From Taudactylus pleione (Eukaryota; Chordata; Amphibia; Anura; Myobatrachidae), in contig JAUIMM010001409.1 in NCBI GenBank assembly GCA_031769625.1, positions 1,117,501-1,181,500 on the forward strand: a stretch of DNA of 64,000 bases. Reading direction: 5' to 3'. The position numbers and the translations under genes were made by a program. Under the pieces are notes generated by a model. That model did no database searches. It was not told the DNA's origin and worked only from the letters and a program-made list of their open reading frames with translations. This document shows positions 42,991 to 54,662 of this stretch, piece after piece. Every line of letters starts with the position of its first letter. Position 1 is the first letter of the stretch.

Positions 42991-43200
42991 TTTCGTCCCT
43001 GCGTACAGGTGGAATTATTAAAGGCGAAGCATTTTCCCCAGACGCCTGCTGTTAGCCCTGACGAACTGAACTAGCTGCTTTGCTCGCGTTGTACCCCTCA
43101 TAGGCAGGACGCGAAGGCTGCGTGACCTCCAGCAATGTATATTTGTCGAAGTAGGAGCATAGCTGAGAATGGAGCTTCCCGGTGATAGCTGCTTGGGGCA
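42900..43200 (-). pseudogene. C-terminal Gag remnant of Ngaro 2
   Basis: Reads KCFAFNNSTCTQGRKCHFRH then LCLRCGGNHPVAKCF, the same CCCH finger and zinc knuckle as Ngaro 1. Upstream LLEVTQPSRP matches WLDVTQPPKG of Ngaro 1, about 43105-43135. Sequence before about 43200 in the sense direction has no visible Gag similarity, so the first three quarters are missing. Confidence 0.7.
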
Positions 43201-43240
43201 GTGATTGCAATAATAAGCTGTGCACACTGTAGAAATTCAC

Positions 43241-43414
43241 TGTAGCACATGTATTCTGTCTATTTTGTAAGTTAAATGCTCAGAATACAGTATATAATAC
43301 AATCTCCTCTATTGGCTGATAATAATGATTCAAAGGAGATAAAAGCTAGATCTTAGTTGCTATACATAAATAAAGCAGTGTCAAAGCCATTACCCCTTAC
43401 TGTCATATAACGCA
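43241..43414. mobile_element. possible short solo LTR
   Basis: 174 bp beginning TGTAGCACATG and ending ATAACGCA (TG...CA), flanked by TCAC on both sides (43237-43240 and 43415-43418). It contains AATAAA (about 43369) and TATA-like TATATAAT (about 43291), as an LTR would on the plus strand. It lies inside Ngaro 2 exactly where gag similarity ends. The short length and a 4 bp match make this tentative. Confidence 0.35.
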
Positions 43415-43418
43415 TCAC

Positions 43419-44300
43419 TAAAGCATTCTATTCCCCCAATGATACCTCAATGCCCAGCATAATACTGACACTGTTTGCTGCAACTGTTTTCTACCATTAA
43501 GAGGCATAATCAGCACTTAGACCATCTATAAAATACATCATACGAATGTACTGAATGATATAATTCTGGCATATACAGGACCAGCAGACACAGTAAGTAA
43601 TTATATGTAGAAGTAGAGCCATCCTGTCTGAGCTGAATCTTTTTATTTCATGTGCCGGCTCCTTTACAGATCATATGAGCAAGTTGGGGAATCTGGGAGA
43701 GGGCAGAAAAAGAAACCATGCACTGTCCTGGACACAGATGCACAGATTGGTCCCCTTATGTACTGGATGGTGTATTATCCAGTATTAATAATTGATCCAA
43801 TAGGTGATCCATATCAGTGCACCCCGTACAGTGCATGTTTTCCAGATCTAGTTGGTGCACAACAATATTCATTACTGGCTTTTTAACTTTTTCTACTGGC
43901 TGACACATTTAAAAGATCAACAGGGACTGTAGTGCTAGTTATTTCATTTGTGACACTGAGGGGATCCTAAAAAACATGCAACTTTAGTATTATATGCTAT
44001 TTCTATTGTAGTCATCATGGTGTGGGCTGAGGGGGGGTTCAGGCAAGGCACTCATAAACCCCTCCTGCATTTGCCTATGGTGCTGGCCATTGCAGCCACA
44101 AAGATAATATTGACCAGGGGCATTAAGGACTAAAGGGAAGCACCCCTCCCCCACACTGGCACAAATTCCACAAAGCTGCTGCAGCCTGAGGGGGGATAGA
44201 ACTATCAATAGGGGAACCACACCTGCAGCTCCTAATAACATGGGGGCACTGTGGAGCCAGGGACCAGGGTCTGGGGAGGCTCATTACTAGGCAGGACATA
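43419..44300. other. foreign sequence in place of Ngaro 2 gag
   Basis: Occupies the expected gag region but shows no gag similarity or long frame on the minus strand. Includes the small relic at 43821-43982. May be a captured host segment or several nested insertions. No gene is supported. Confidence 0.4.
43821..43982. mobile_element. unexpanded relative of the 1332-5465 element
   Basis: Reads ACCCCGTACAGTGCATGTTT TCC, then TTGGTGCACAACAATATTCA, then GCTGACACATTTAAAAGATC, and closes with an inverted-like AAAAAACATGCAAC. These match, in order, the left TIR inner end, one 52 bp unit and the right end of the 1332-5465 element. Only one diverged unit is present. The outer TIR halves are poorly preserved. 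Confidence 0.6.
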
Positions 44301-44506
44301 GCTACACCCACCCCCAGCAGAACAAGAAATCAGAAAAGACACTGATTGAGGACAGAAAGGAAAAGAAAAAACAATGATATGAAGTAAATGAAAAGAGACT
44401 AAATACAATAAGGAAAAGGAGGAGAGAAGAAGAGAAGAAGGAGAAGCACTAAGAGAGTTTTATTAAGGAAAATGACAACTGACAAAATGCACTTCCCTGT
44501 CCTGGA

Positions 44507-44680
44507 GGAATCTGGAACAAAGAGGCTTTGGCCCTCACTTCTAGCCCCTTATATAATGTCTCTATTGAAAACCCGCCCCTGCTAACGATAGGCTAACTCT
44601 AAACAGTAATTTGCATACATGCCGGCCCCCATCCTAGAGGTTTAACACACCTCTTTTCTTATGCAATCTTTCGGTTTCAC
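44507..44680 (-). repeat. Ngaro 2 terminal repeat A1
   Basis: 174 bp, about 12% different from A2, mostly in its middle. Preceded on the plus strand by a purine-rich stretch (44390-44460) like that at the 5' end of Ngaro 1. Confidence 0.85.
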
Positions 44681-47600
44681 TATTCTGTGTATGACTGCGG
44701 CTGTATCTGCATTCCTATATTCTGTGAGTGACTGCGGCTGTATCTGCATGCCTATATTCTGTGTCTGACTGCGGCTGTATCTGCATGCCTACATTCTGTG
44801 TGTGACTGTGGGTGTATCTGCATGTCTATATTCTGTGTGTATGATTGCGGCTGTATCTGCATGCCTATATTCTGTGTATGACTGCGGGTGTATCTGCATG
44901 CCTATATTCTGTGTGTGACTGCCAGTGTATCTACATGCCTATATTCTGTGTGTGACTGCGGGTGTATCTGCATGCCTATATTCTGTGTGTGACTGCGGGT
45001 GTATCTACATGCCTATATTCTGTGTGTATGACTGCGGGTGTATCTGCATGTCTATATTCTGTGTGTGACTGCAGGTGTATCTGCATGTCTATATTCTGTG
45101 TGTGACTACGGGTGTATCTGCATGCCTATACTGTGTGTGACTGTGGATGTATCTGCATGTCTGCATTCTGTGTGTGTGTGACTGCGGGTGTATCTGCATG
45201 CCTATATGCTGTGTGTGACTGCGGTTGTATCTGCATGCCTATATTCTGTGTGTGACTGCAACTGTATCTGCATGCCTATTTTCTGTGTGTGACTGCGGCT
45301 GTATCTGCTTGCCTATATTCTGTGTATGACTGCGTCTGTATCTGCATGCCTATATTCTGTGTATGACAGCGGCTGTATCTGCATGCCTATATTCTGTGTG
45401 TGACTGCGGCTGTATCTGCATGCCTATATTCTGTGTATGTCTGCAGCTGTATCTGCATGCCTATATTCTGTGTGTGACTGCGGCTGTATCTGCATGCCTA
45501 TATTCTGTGTCTGACTGCGGCTGTATCTGCATGCCTACATTCTGTGTGTGACTGTGGGTGTATCTGCATGCCTATATTCTGTGTGGTTGTGACTGCGGCT
45601 GTATCTGCATGCCTACATTCTGTGTGTGACTGTGGGTGTATCTGCATGTCTATATTCTGTGTGTATGATTGCGGGTGTATCTACATGCCTATATTCTGTG
45701 TGTGACTGCCAGCGTATCTACATGCCTATATTCTGTGTGTGACTGCGGGTGTATCTGTATGACTATATTCTGTGTGTTCCTGCAAGTGTATCTGCATACC
45801 TATATTCTGTGTGTATGACTGCTGGTGTATCTGCATGTCTATATTCTGTATGTGACTGCAGGTGTATCTGCATGTCTATATTCTGGGTGTGTGACTGCGG
45901 CTGTATCTGCAAGCCTATACTGTGTGTGACTGTGAATGTATCTGCATGTCTGTATTCTGTGTGTGTGACTGCGGGTGTATCTGCATGCCTATATCCTGTG
46001 TGTGTGACTGCGGGTGTATCTGCATGCCTCTATTCTGTGTGTATGACTGCGGGTGTATCTGCATGCCTATATTCTGTGTATGACAGCGGGTGTATCTGCA
46101 TGCCTATATTCTGTGTATGACAGCGGGTGTATCTGCATGTCTATACTCTGTGTATGACTGCGGCTGTATCTCCATGCCTATATTCTGTGTGTATGACTGC
46201 GGCTGTATCTGCATGCCTATATTCTGTGTGTGTGACTGCGGGTGTATATGCATGCCTATATTCTGTGTGTGTGACTGTGGGTGTATCTGCATGCCTATAT
46301 TCTGTGTGCGTGACTGCGGGTGTATCTGCATGCCTATAATCTGTGTGAGTGACTGCGGCTGTATCTGCATGCCTATATTCTGTGTGCGTGACTGCGGGTG
46401 TATCTGCATGCCTATATTCTGTGTGTGTGACTGCGGGTGTATCTGCATGTCTATATTCTGTGTGTGACTGCGGTTGTATCTGCATGTCTATATTCTGTGT
46501 GTGACTGCGGCTGTATCTGCCGGTCTGTATTCTGTGTGTGACTCCGGGTGTATCTGCATGCCTATATTCTGTGTGTGACTGTGGGTGTATCTGCATGCCT
46601 GTATTCTGTGTGTGACTGCGGGTGTATCTGTATGCTTATATTCTGTGTGCGACTGTGGGTGTATCTGCATGCCTATATAATGTGTGTGACTGCGGCTATA
46701 TCTGCATGTCTATATTCTGTGTGTGTGACTGCCGCTGTATCTGCATGGCTATATTCTGTGTGTGACTGCGAGTGTATCTGCATGCCTATATTCTGTGTGT
46801 GTGACTGCGGGTGTATCTGCTTGCCTATATTCTGTGTGTGTGACTGCGGGTGTATCTGCATGCCTATATTCTGTGTGTGTGACTGTGGGTGTATCTGCAT
46901 GCCTATATTCTGTGTGTGCCTGCGGGTGTATCTGCATGCCTATATTCTGTGTGTGTGACTGCGGGTGTATCTGCATGCCTATATTCTGTATGTGTGAATG
47001 CGGGTTTATCTGCATGCCTATATTCTGTGTGTGTGACTGCGGCTGTATCTGCATGTCTATATACTGTAAGTGTGACTGCGGGTGTATCTGCCTGCCTATA
47101 TTCTGTGTGTGTGACTGTGGGTGTATCTGCATGCCTATATTCTGTGTGTGACTGCGGGTGTATCTGCATGCCTATATTCTGTGTGTGTCACTGTGGTTGT
47201 ATCTGCATGCCTGTATTCTGTGTGTGACTGCGGGTGTATCTGCATGCCTGTATTCTCTGTGTGTGACGTCGGATGTATCTGCATGTCTGTATTCTCTGTG
47301 TGAGACTGCGGGTGTATCTGCATGCCTGTATTCTGTGTGTGACTGCCAGTGTATCTGCATGCCTATATTCTGTGTGTGACTGCGGCTGTATCTGCATGCC
47401 TATATTCTGTGTGTGTGACTGCGGCTGTATCTGCATGTCTGTTTTCTGTGTGTGTGACTGCGGGTGTATCTGCATGTCTATACTCTGTGTATGACTGCGG
47501 CTGTATCTGCATGCCTATATTCTGTGTGTATGACTGCGGCTGTATCTGCATGCCTATATTCTGTGTGTGTGACTGCGGGTGTATCTGCATGCCTATATTC

Positions 47601-48429
47601 TGTGTGCGTGACTGTGGGTGTATCTGCATGCCTATATTCTGTGTGTGTGATTGCGGGTGTATCTGCATGCCTATATTCTGTGTGCGTGACTGCGGGTCTA
47701 TCTGCATGCCTATATCCTGTGTGTGTGACTGCAGTGTATCTGCATGTCTATATTCTGTGTATGACCGCGGCTGTATCTGCATGCCTATATTCTGTGTGTG
47801 TGACTGCGGATGTATCTGCATGCCTATATTCTGTGTGTGTGACTGTGTGTTTCTGCATGCCTATATTCTGTGTGCGTGACTGCGAGTGTATCTGCATGCC
47901 TATATTCTGTGTGTGTGACTGCGGGTGTATCTGCATGCCTTTATTCTGTGTGTGTGACTGCGGGTGTATCTGCATGTCTATATTCTGTGTGTGACTGTGG
48001 ATGTATCTGCATGTCTATATTCTGTGTGTGACTGCGGCTGTATCTGGCTGTCTGTATTCTATGTGTGTGACTGCGGGTGTATCTGCATGCCTATATTCTG
48101 TTTGTGACTGTGGGTGTATCTGAATGCCTATATTCTGTGTGCGTGACTGCGGGTGTATCTGCATGCCTATATTCTGTGTGTGTGACAGCGGGTGTATCTG
48201 CATGCCTATATTCTATGTGTGTGACTGCGGGTGTATCTGCATGCCTATATTCTGTGAGTGTGACTGCGGGTGTATCTGCATGCCTATATAATCTGTGTGA
48301 CTGCGGCTGTATCTGCATGTCTATATTCTGTATGTGTGACTGCGGCCGTATCTGCATGGCTGTATTCTGTGTGTGACTGCTGGTGTATCTGCATGCCTAT
48401 ATTCTGTATGCGTGACTGCGGGTGTATCT

Positions 48430-51400
48430 GCATGCCTATATTCTGTGAGAGTGACTGCGGGTGTATCTGCATGCCTATATTCTGTTTGTGTGACTGCAGG
48501 TGTATCTGCATGTCTATATTCTGTGTGTGACTGTGGATGTATCTGCATGTCTATATTCTGTGTGTGACTGCGGCTGTATCTGCCTGTCTGTATTCTGTGT
48601 GTGTGACTGCGGGTGTATCTGTATGCCTATATTCTGTGTATGACTGTGGGTGTATCTGCATGCCTGTATTCTGTGTGACTGCGTGTGTATCTGCATGCTT
48701 ATATTCTGTGTGTGACTGCGGGTGTATCTGCATACCTATATTCTGTGTGTGTGACGGCGGGTCTATCTGCATGCCTATATTCTGTGTGTGTGACGGCGGG
48801 TGTATCTGCATGCCTATATTCTGTGTGTGTGACTGCGGCTGTATCTGCATGCCTATATTCTGTGTGTGTGACTGCGGGTGTATCTGCATGCCTATATAAT
48901 GTGTGTGACTGCGGCTGTATCTGCATGTCTATATTCTGTGTGTGTGACTGCGAGTGTATCTGCATGCCTATATAATGTGTGTGACTGCGGCTGTATCTGC
49001 ATGTCTATATTCTGTGTGTGTGACTGCTGCTGTATCTGCATGCCTATATTCTGTGTGTGACTGGGGGTGTATCTGCATGCCTATATTCTGTGTGTGTGAC
49101 TGCGGGTGTATCTGCATGCCTATGTTCTGTGTGTGTGACTGCAGGTGTATCTGCTTGCCTATATTCTGTGTGTGACTGCGGGTGTATCTGCATGCCTATA
49201 TTCTGTGTGTGACTGCGGGTGTATCTGGATGCCTATATTCTGTGTGTGTGACTGCGGGTGTATCTGCATGCCTATATTCTGTGTGTGTGACTGCCAGTGT
49301 ATATGCATGCCTATATTCTGTGTGTAACTGCCGGTGTATCTGCATGCCTATATTCTGTGTGTGTGACTGCGGCTGTATCTGCATGTCTATATACTGTAAG
49401 TGTGACTGCGGTTGTATCTGCATGCCTGTATTCTGTGTGTGTTACTGTGGTTGTATCTGCATGCCTATATTCTGTGTGTGACTGCCGGTGAATCTGTATG
49501 TCTATATTCTGTGTGTGTGACTGCGGGTGTATCTGCATGTCTATATTCTGTGTGTGTGACTGCGGGTGTATCTGCATGCCTATATTCTGTGTGCGTGACT
49601 GTGGTTGTATCTGCATGCCTGTGTTCTGTGTGTGTGACTGCGGGTGTATCTGCATGCCTGTATTCTCTGTGTGTGACTGCGGGTGTATCTGCATGTCTGT
49701 ATTTTGTGTGTGTGACTGCAGGTGTATCTGCATGCCTGTATTCTGTGTGTGTGACTGTGGTTATATCTGCATGCCTATATTCTGTGTGTGACTGCCAGTG
49801 TATCTGCATGCCTATATTCTATGTGTGACTGCGGCTGTATCTGCATGCCTATATTCTGTGTGTGTGACTGCAGGTGTATCTGCATGTCTGTATTCTGTGT
49901 GTGTGACTGAGGGTGTATCTGTATGCCTGTATTCTGTGTGTGTGACTGAGGGTGTATCTGCATGCCTATATTCTGTGTGTGTGACTGCGGGTGTATCTGC
50001 ATGCCTATATTGTGTGTGTGACTGGGGGTGTATCTGCATGTCTATATTCTGTGTATGACAGCGGCTGTATCTGCATGCCTATATTGTGTGTGTGACTGTG
50101 GGTGTATCTGCCTGTCTATATTCTGTGTGTGACTGCGGGTGTATCTGCATGTCTGTATTCTGTGTGTGTGACTGTAGGTGTATCTGCATGTCTATATTCT
50201 GTGTATGACTGCGGCTGTATCTGCATGCCTATATAATCTGTGTGACTGCGGCTGTATCTGCATGTCTATATTCTGTGTGTGTGACTGCGGCCGTATCTGC
50301 ATGGCTGTATTCTGTGTGTGACTGCTAATGTATCTGCATGCCTATATTCTGTGTGTGTGACTGCGGATGTATCTGCATGCCTATACTCTGTGTGTGACTG
50401 TGTGTTTCTGCATGCCTATATTCTGTGTGCGTGACTGCGGGTGTATCTGCATGCCTATATTCTGTGAGAGTGACTGCGGGTGTATCTGCATGCCTATATT
50501 CTGTTTGTGTGACTGCAGGTGTATCTGCATGTCTATATTCTGTGTGTGACTGTGGATGTATCTGCATGTCTATATTCTGTGTGTGACTGCGGCTGTATCT
50601 GCCTGTCTGTATTCTGTGTGTGTGACTGCGGGTGTATCTGCATACCTATATTCTGTGTGTGACTGTGGGTGTATCTGCATGCCTGTATTCTGTGTGACTG
50701 CGTGTCTATCTGCATGCTTATATTCTGTGTGTGACTGCGGGTGTATCTGCATGCCTATATTCTGTGTGTGTGACGGCGGGTCTATCTGCATGCCTATATT
50801 CTGTGTGTGTGACGGCGGGTGTATCTGCCTTCCTATATTCTGTGTGTGTGACTGCGGCTGTATCTGCATGCCTATATTCTGTGTGTGTGACTGCGGGTGT
50901 ATCTGCATGCCTATATAATGTGTGTGACTGCGGCTGTATCTGCATGTCTATATTCTGTGTGTGTGACTGCGAGTGTATCTGCATGCCTATATAATGTGTG
51001 TGTCTGCGGCTGTATCTGCATGTCTATATTCTGTGTGTGTGACTGCTGCTGTATCTGCATGCCTATATTCTGTGTGTGACTGGGGGTGTATCTGCATGCC
51101 TATATTCTGTGTGTTTGACTGCGGGTGTATCTGCATGCCTATGTTCTGTGTGTGTGACTGCGGGTGTATCTGCTTGCCTATATTCTGTGTGTGACTGCGG
51201 GTGTATCTGCATGCCTATATTCTGTGTGTGACTGCGGGTGTATCTGGATGCCTATATTCTCTGTGTGTGACTGCGGGTGTATCTGCATGCCTATATTCTG
51301 TGTGTGTGACTGCCAGTGTATATGCATGCCTATATTCTGTGTGTGACTGCCGGTGTATCTGCATGCCTATATTCTGTGTGTGTGACTGCGGCTGTATCTG

Positions 51401-53790
51401 CATGTCTATATACTGTAAGTGTGACTGCGGTTGTATCTGCATGCCTGTATTCTGTGTGTGTTACTGTGGTTGTATCTGCATGTCTATATTCTGTGTGTGA
51501 CTGCCGGTGAATCTGTATGTCTATATTCTGTGTGTGTGACTGCGGCTGTATCTGCATGCCTATATTCTGTGTGTGTGACTGCAGGTGTATCTGCATGTCT
51601 GTATTCTGTGTGTGTGACTGAGGGTGTATCTGTATGCCTGTATTCTGTGTGTGTGACTGAGGGTGTATCTGCATGCCTATATTCTGTGTGTGTGACTGCG
51701 GGTGTATCTGCATGCCTATATTGTGTGTGTGACTGGGGGTGTATCTGCATGTCTATATTCTGTGTATGACAGCGGCTGTATCTGCATGCCTATATTGTGT
51801 GTGTGACTGTGGGTGTATCTGCCTGTCTATATTCTGTGTGTGACTGCGGGTGTATCTGCATGTCTGTATTCTGTGTGTGTGACTGTAGGTGTATCTGCAT
51901 GTCTATATTCTGTGTATGACTGCGGCTGTATCTGCATGCCTATATAATCTGTGTGACTGCGGCTGTAACTGCATGTCTATATTCTGTGTGTGTGACTGCG
52001 GCCGTATCTGCATGGCTGTATTCTGTATGTGACTGCTGGTGTATCTGCATGCCTATATTCTGTGTGTGTGACTGCGGATGTATCTGCATGCCTATACTCT
52101 GTGTGTGACTGTGTGTTTCTGCATGCCTATATTCTGTGTGCGTGACTGCGGGTGTATCTGCATGCCTATATTCTGTGAGAGTGACTGCGGGTGTATCTGC
52201 ATGCCTATATTCTGTTTGTGTGACTGCAGGTGTATCTGCATGTCTATATTCTGTGTGTGACTGTGGATGTATCTGCATGTCTATATTCTGTGTGTGACTG
52301 CGGCTGTATCTGCCTGTCTGTATTCTGTGTGTGTGACTGCGGGTGTATCTGCATGCCAATATACTGTGTGTGACTGTGGGTGTATCTGCATGCCTGTATT
52401 CTGTGTGACTGCGTGTGTATCTGCATGCTTATATTCTGTGTCTGACTGCGGGTGTATCTGCATGCCTATATTCTGTGTGTGTGACGGCGGGTCTATCTGC
52501 ATGCCTATATTCTGTGTGTGTGACGGCGGGTGTATCTGCCTTCCTATATTCTGTGTGTGTGACTGCGGCTGTATCTGCATGCCTATATAATGTGTGTGAC
52601 TGTGGCTGTATCTGCATGTCTATATTCTGTGTGTGTGACTGCGAGTGTATCTGCATGCCTATATAATGTGTGTGTCTGCGGCTGTATCTGCATGTCTATA
52701 TTCTGTGTGTGTGACTGCTGCTGTATCTGCATGCCTATATTCTGTGTGTGACTGGGGGTGTATCTGCATGCCTATATTCTGTGTGTTTGACTGCGGGTGT
52801 ATCTGCATGCCTATGTTCTGTGTGTGTGACTGCGGGTGTATCTGCTTGCCTATATTCTGTGTGTGACTGCGGGTGTATCTGCATGCCTATATTCTGTGTG
52901 TGACTGCGGGTGTATCTGGATGCCTATATTCTGTGTTTGTGACTGCGGGTGTATCTGCATGCCTATATTCTGTGTGTGTGACTGCCAGTGTATATGCATG
53001 CCTATATTCTGTGTGTGACTGCCGGTGTATCTGCATGCCTATATTCTGTGTGTGTGACTGCGGCTGTATCTGCATGTCTATATACTGTAAGTGTGACTGC
53101 GGTTGTATCTGCATGCCTGTATTCTGTGTGTGTTACTGTGGTTGTATCTGCATGCCTATATTCTGTGTGTGACTGCCGGTGAATCTGTATGTCTATATTC
53201 TGTGTGTGTGACTGCGGGTGTATCTGCATGTCTATATTCTGTGTGTGTGACTGCGGGTGTATCTGCATGCCTATATTCTGTGTGCGTGACTGTGGTTGTA
53301 TCTGCATGCCTGTGTTCTGTGTGTGTGACTGCGGGTGTATCTGCATGCCTGTATTCTCTGTGTGTGACTGCGGGTGTATCTGCATGTCTGTATTATGTGT
53401 GTGTGACTGCAGGTGTATCTGCATGCCTGTATTCTGTGTGTGTGACTGTGGTTATATCTGCATGCCTATATTCTGTGTGTGATTGCCAGTGTATCTGCAT
53501 GCCTATATTCTATGTGTGACTGCGGCTGTATCTGCATGCCTATATTCTGTGTGTGTGACTGCAGGTGTATCTGCATGTCTGTATTCTGTGTGTGTGACTG
53601 AGGGTGTATCTGTATGCCTGTATTCTGTGTGTGTGACTGCAGGTGTATCTGCATGTCTATATTCTGTGTGTGTGACTGCGGGTGTATCTGCATGCCTATA
53701 TTCTGTGTGTGTGACTGCGGGTGTATCTGCATGCCTATATTGTGTGTGTGACTGGGGATGTATCTGCATGTCTATATTCTGTGTATGACT
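48430..53790. repeat. higher-order repeat block of about 1.7-2.0 kb units
   Basis: The variant order at 48537-49490 recurs 2019 bp later (50556-51510) and again 1711 or 1672 bp after that (52267-53182). The middle copy lacks about 308 bp (eight units) present in the first and third copies (49498-49791 and 53189-53482), which explains 2019 versus 1711. Three tandem copies differing by whole-unit gains and losses. Confidence 0.8.
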
Positions 53791-54662
53791 GCGGCTGTAT
53801 CTGCATGCCTATATTGTGTGTGTGACTGTGGGTGTATCTGCCTGTCTATATTCTGTGTGTGACTGCGGGTGTATCTGCATGTCTGTATTCTGTGTGTGTG
53901 ACTGTGGGTGTATCTACATGTCTATATTCTGTGTGTTGCTGCGGGTGTATCTGCATGTCTGTATTCTGTGTGTGTGACTGCGGGTGTATCTGCATGCCTA
54001 TATTCTGTGTATGACTGCGGCTGTATCTGCATGCCTATATTGTGTGTGTGACTGGGGGTGTATCTGCATGTCTATATTCTGTGTGTGACTGCTGGTATAT
54101 CTGCATGTCTGTATTCTGTGTGTGTGACTGTGGGTGTATCTACATGTCTATATTCTGTGTGTTGCTGCGGGTGTATCTGCATGTCTGTATTCTGTGTGTG
54201 TGACTGCGGGTGTATCTGCATGCCTATATTCTGTGTGTGTGACATCGGGTGTATCTGCATCTGTATTCTGTGTGTGACTGCGGGTGAATCTGCATACCTG
54301 TATTCTGTGTGTGACTGCGGGTGTATCTGCATGTCTATATTCTGTGTGTGTGACTGTGGGTGTATCTGCATGCCTATATTCTGTGTGTGTTAGGGCGGGT
54401 GTATCTGCATGCCTATATTCTGTGTGTGTGACGGCGGGTGTATCTGCATGCCTATATTCTGTGTGTGTGACTGCTGGTGTATCTGCATGCCTATATAATG
54501 TGTGTGACTGCGGCTGTATCTGCATGTCTATATTCTGTGTGTGTGACAGCGGGTGTATCTGCATGCCTATATAATGTGTGTGACTGCGGCTGTATCTGCA
54601 TGTCTATATTCTGTGTGTGTGACTGCGGCTGTATCTGCATGCCTTTATTCTGTGTGTGACTG

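Larger units (their letters stand above)
38260..44680 (-). mobile_element. Ngaro-type retrotransposon 2 (decayed)
   Basis: A 6421 bp minus-strand element with the same order and repeat plan as Ngaro 1, interrupting the 37/39 bp satellite. Joining GCCTA (38255-38259) to TATTCTGTG (44681 on) restores GCCTATATTCTG exactly, so there is no target duplication. The recombinase has a stop and a lost arginine, RT is broken by several frameshifts, the hydrolase is frameshifted, and most of gag has been replaced by about 1 kb of unrelated sequence. Confidence 0.85.
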
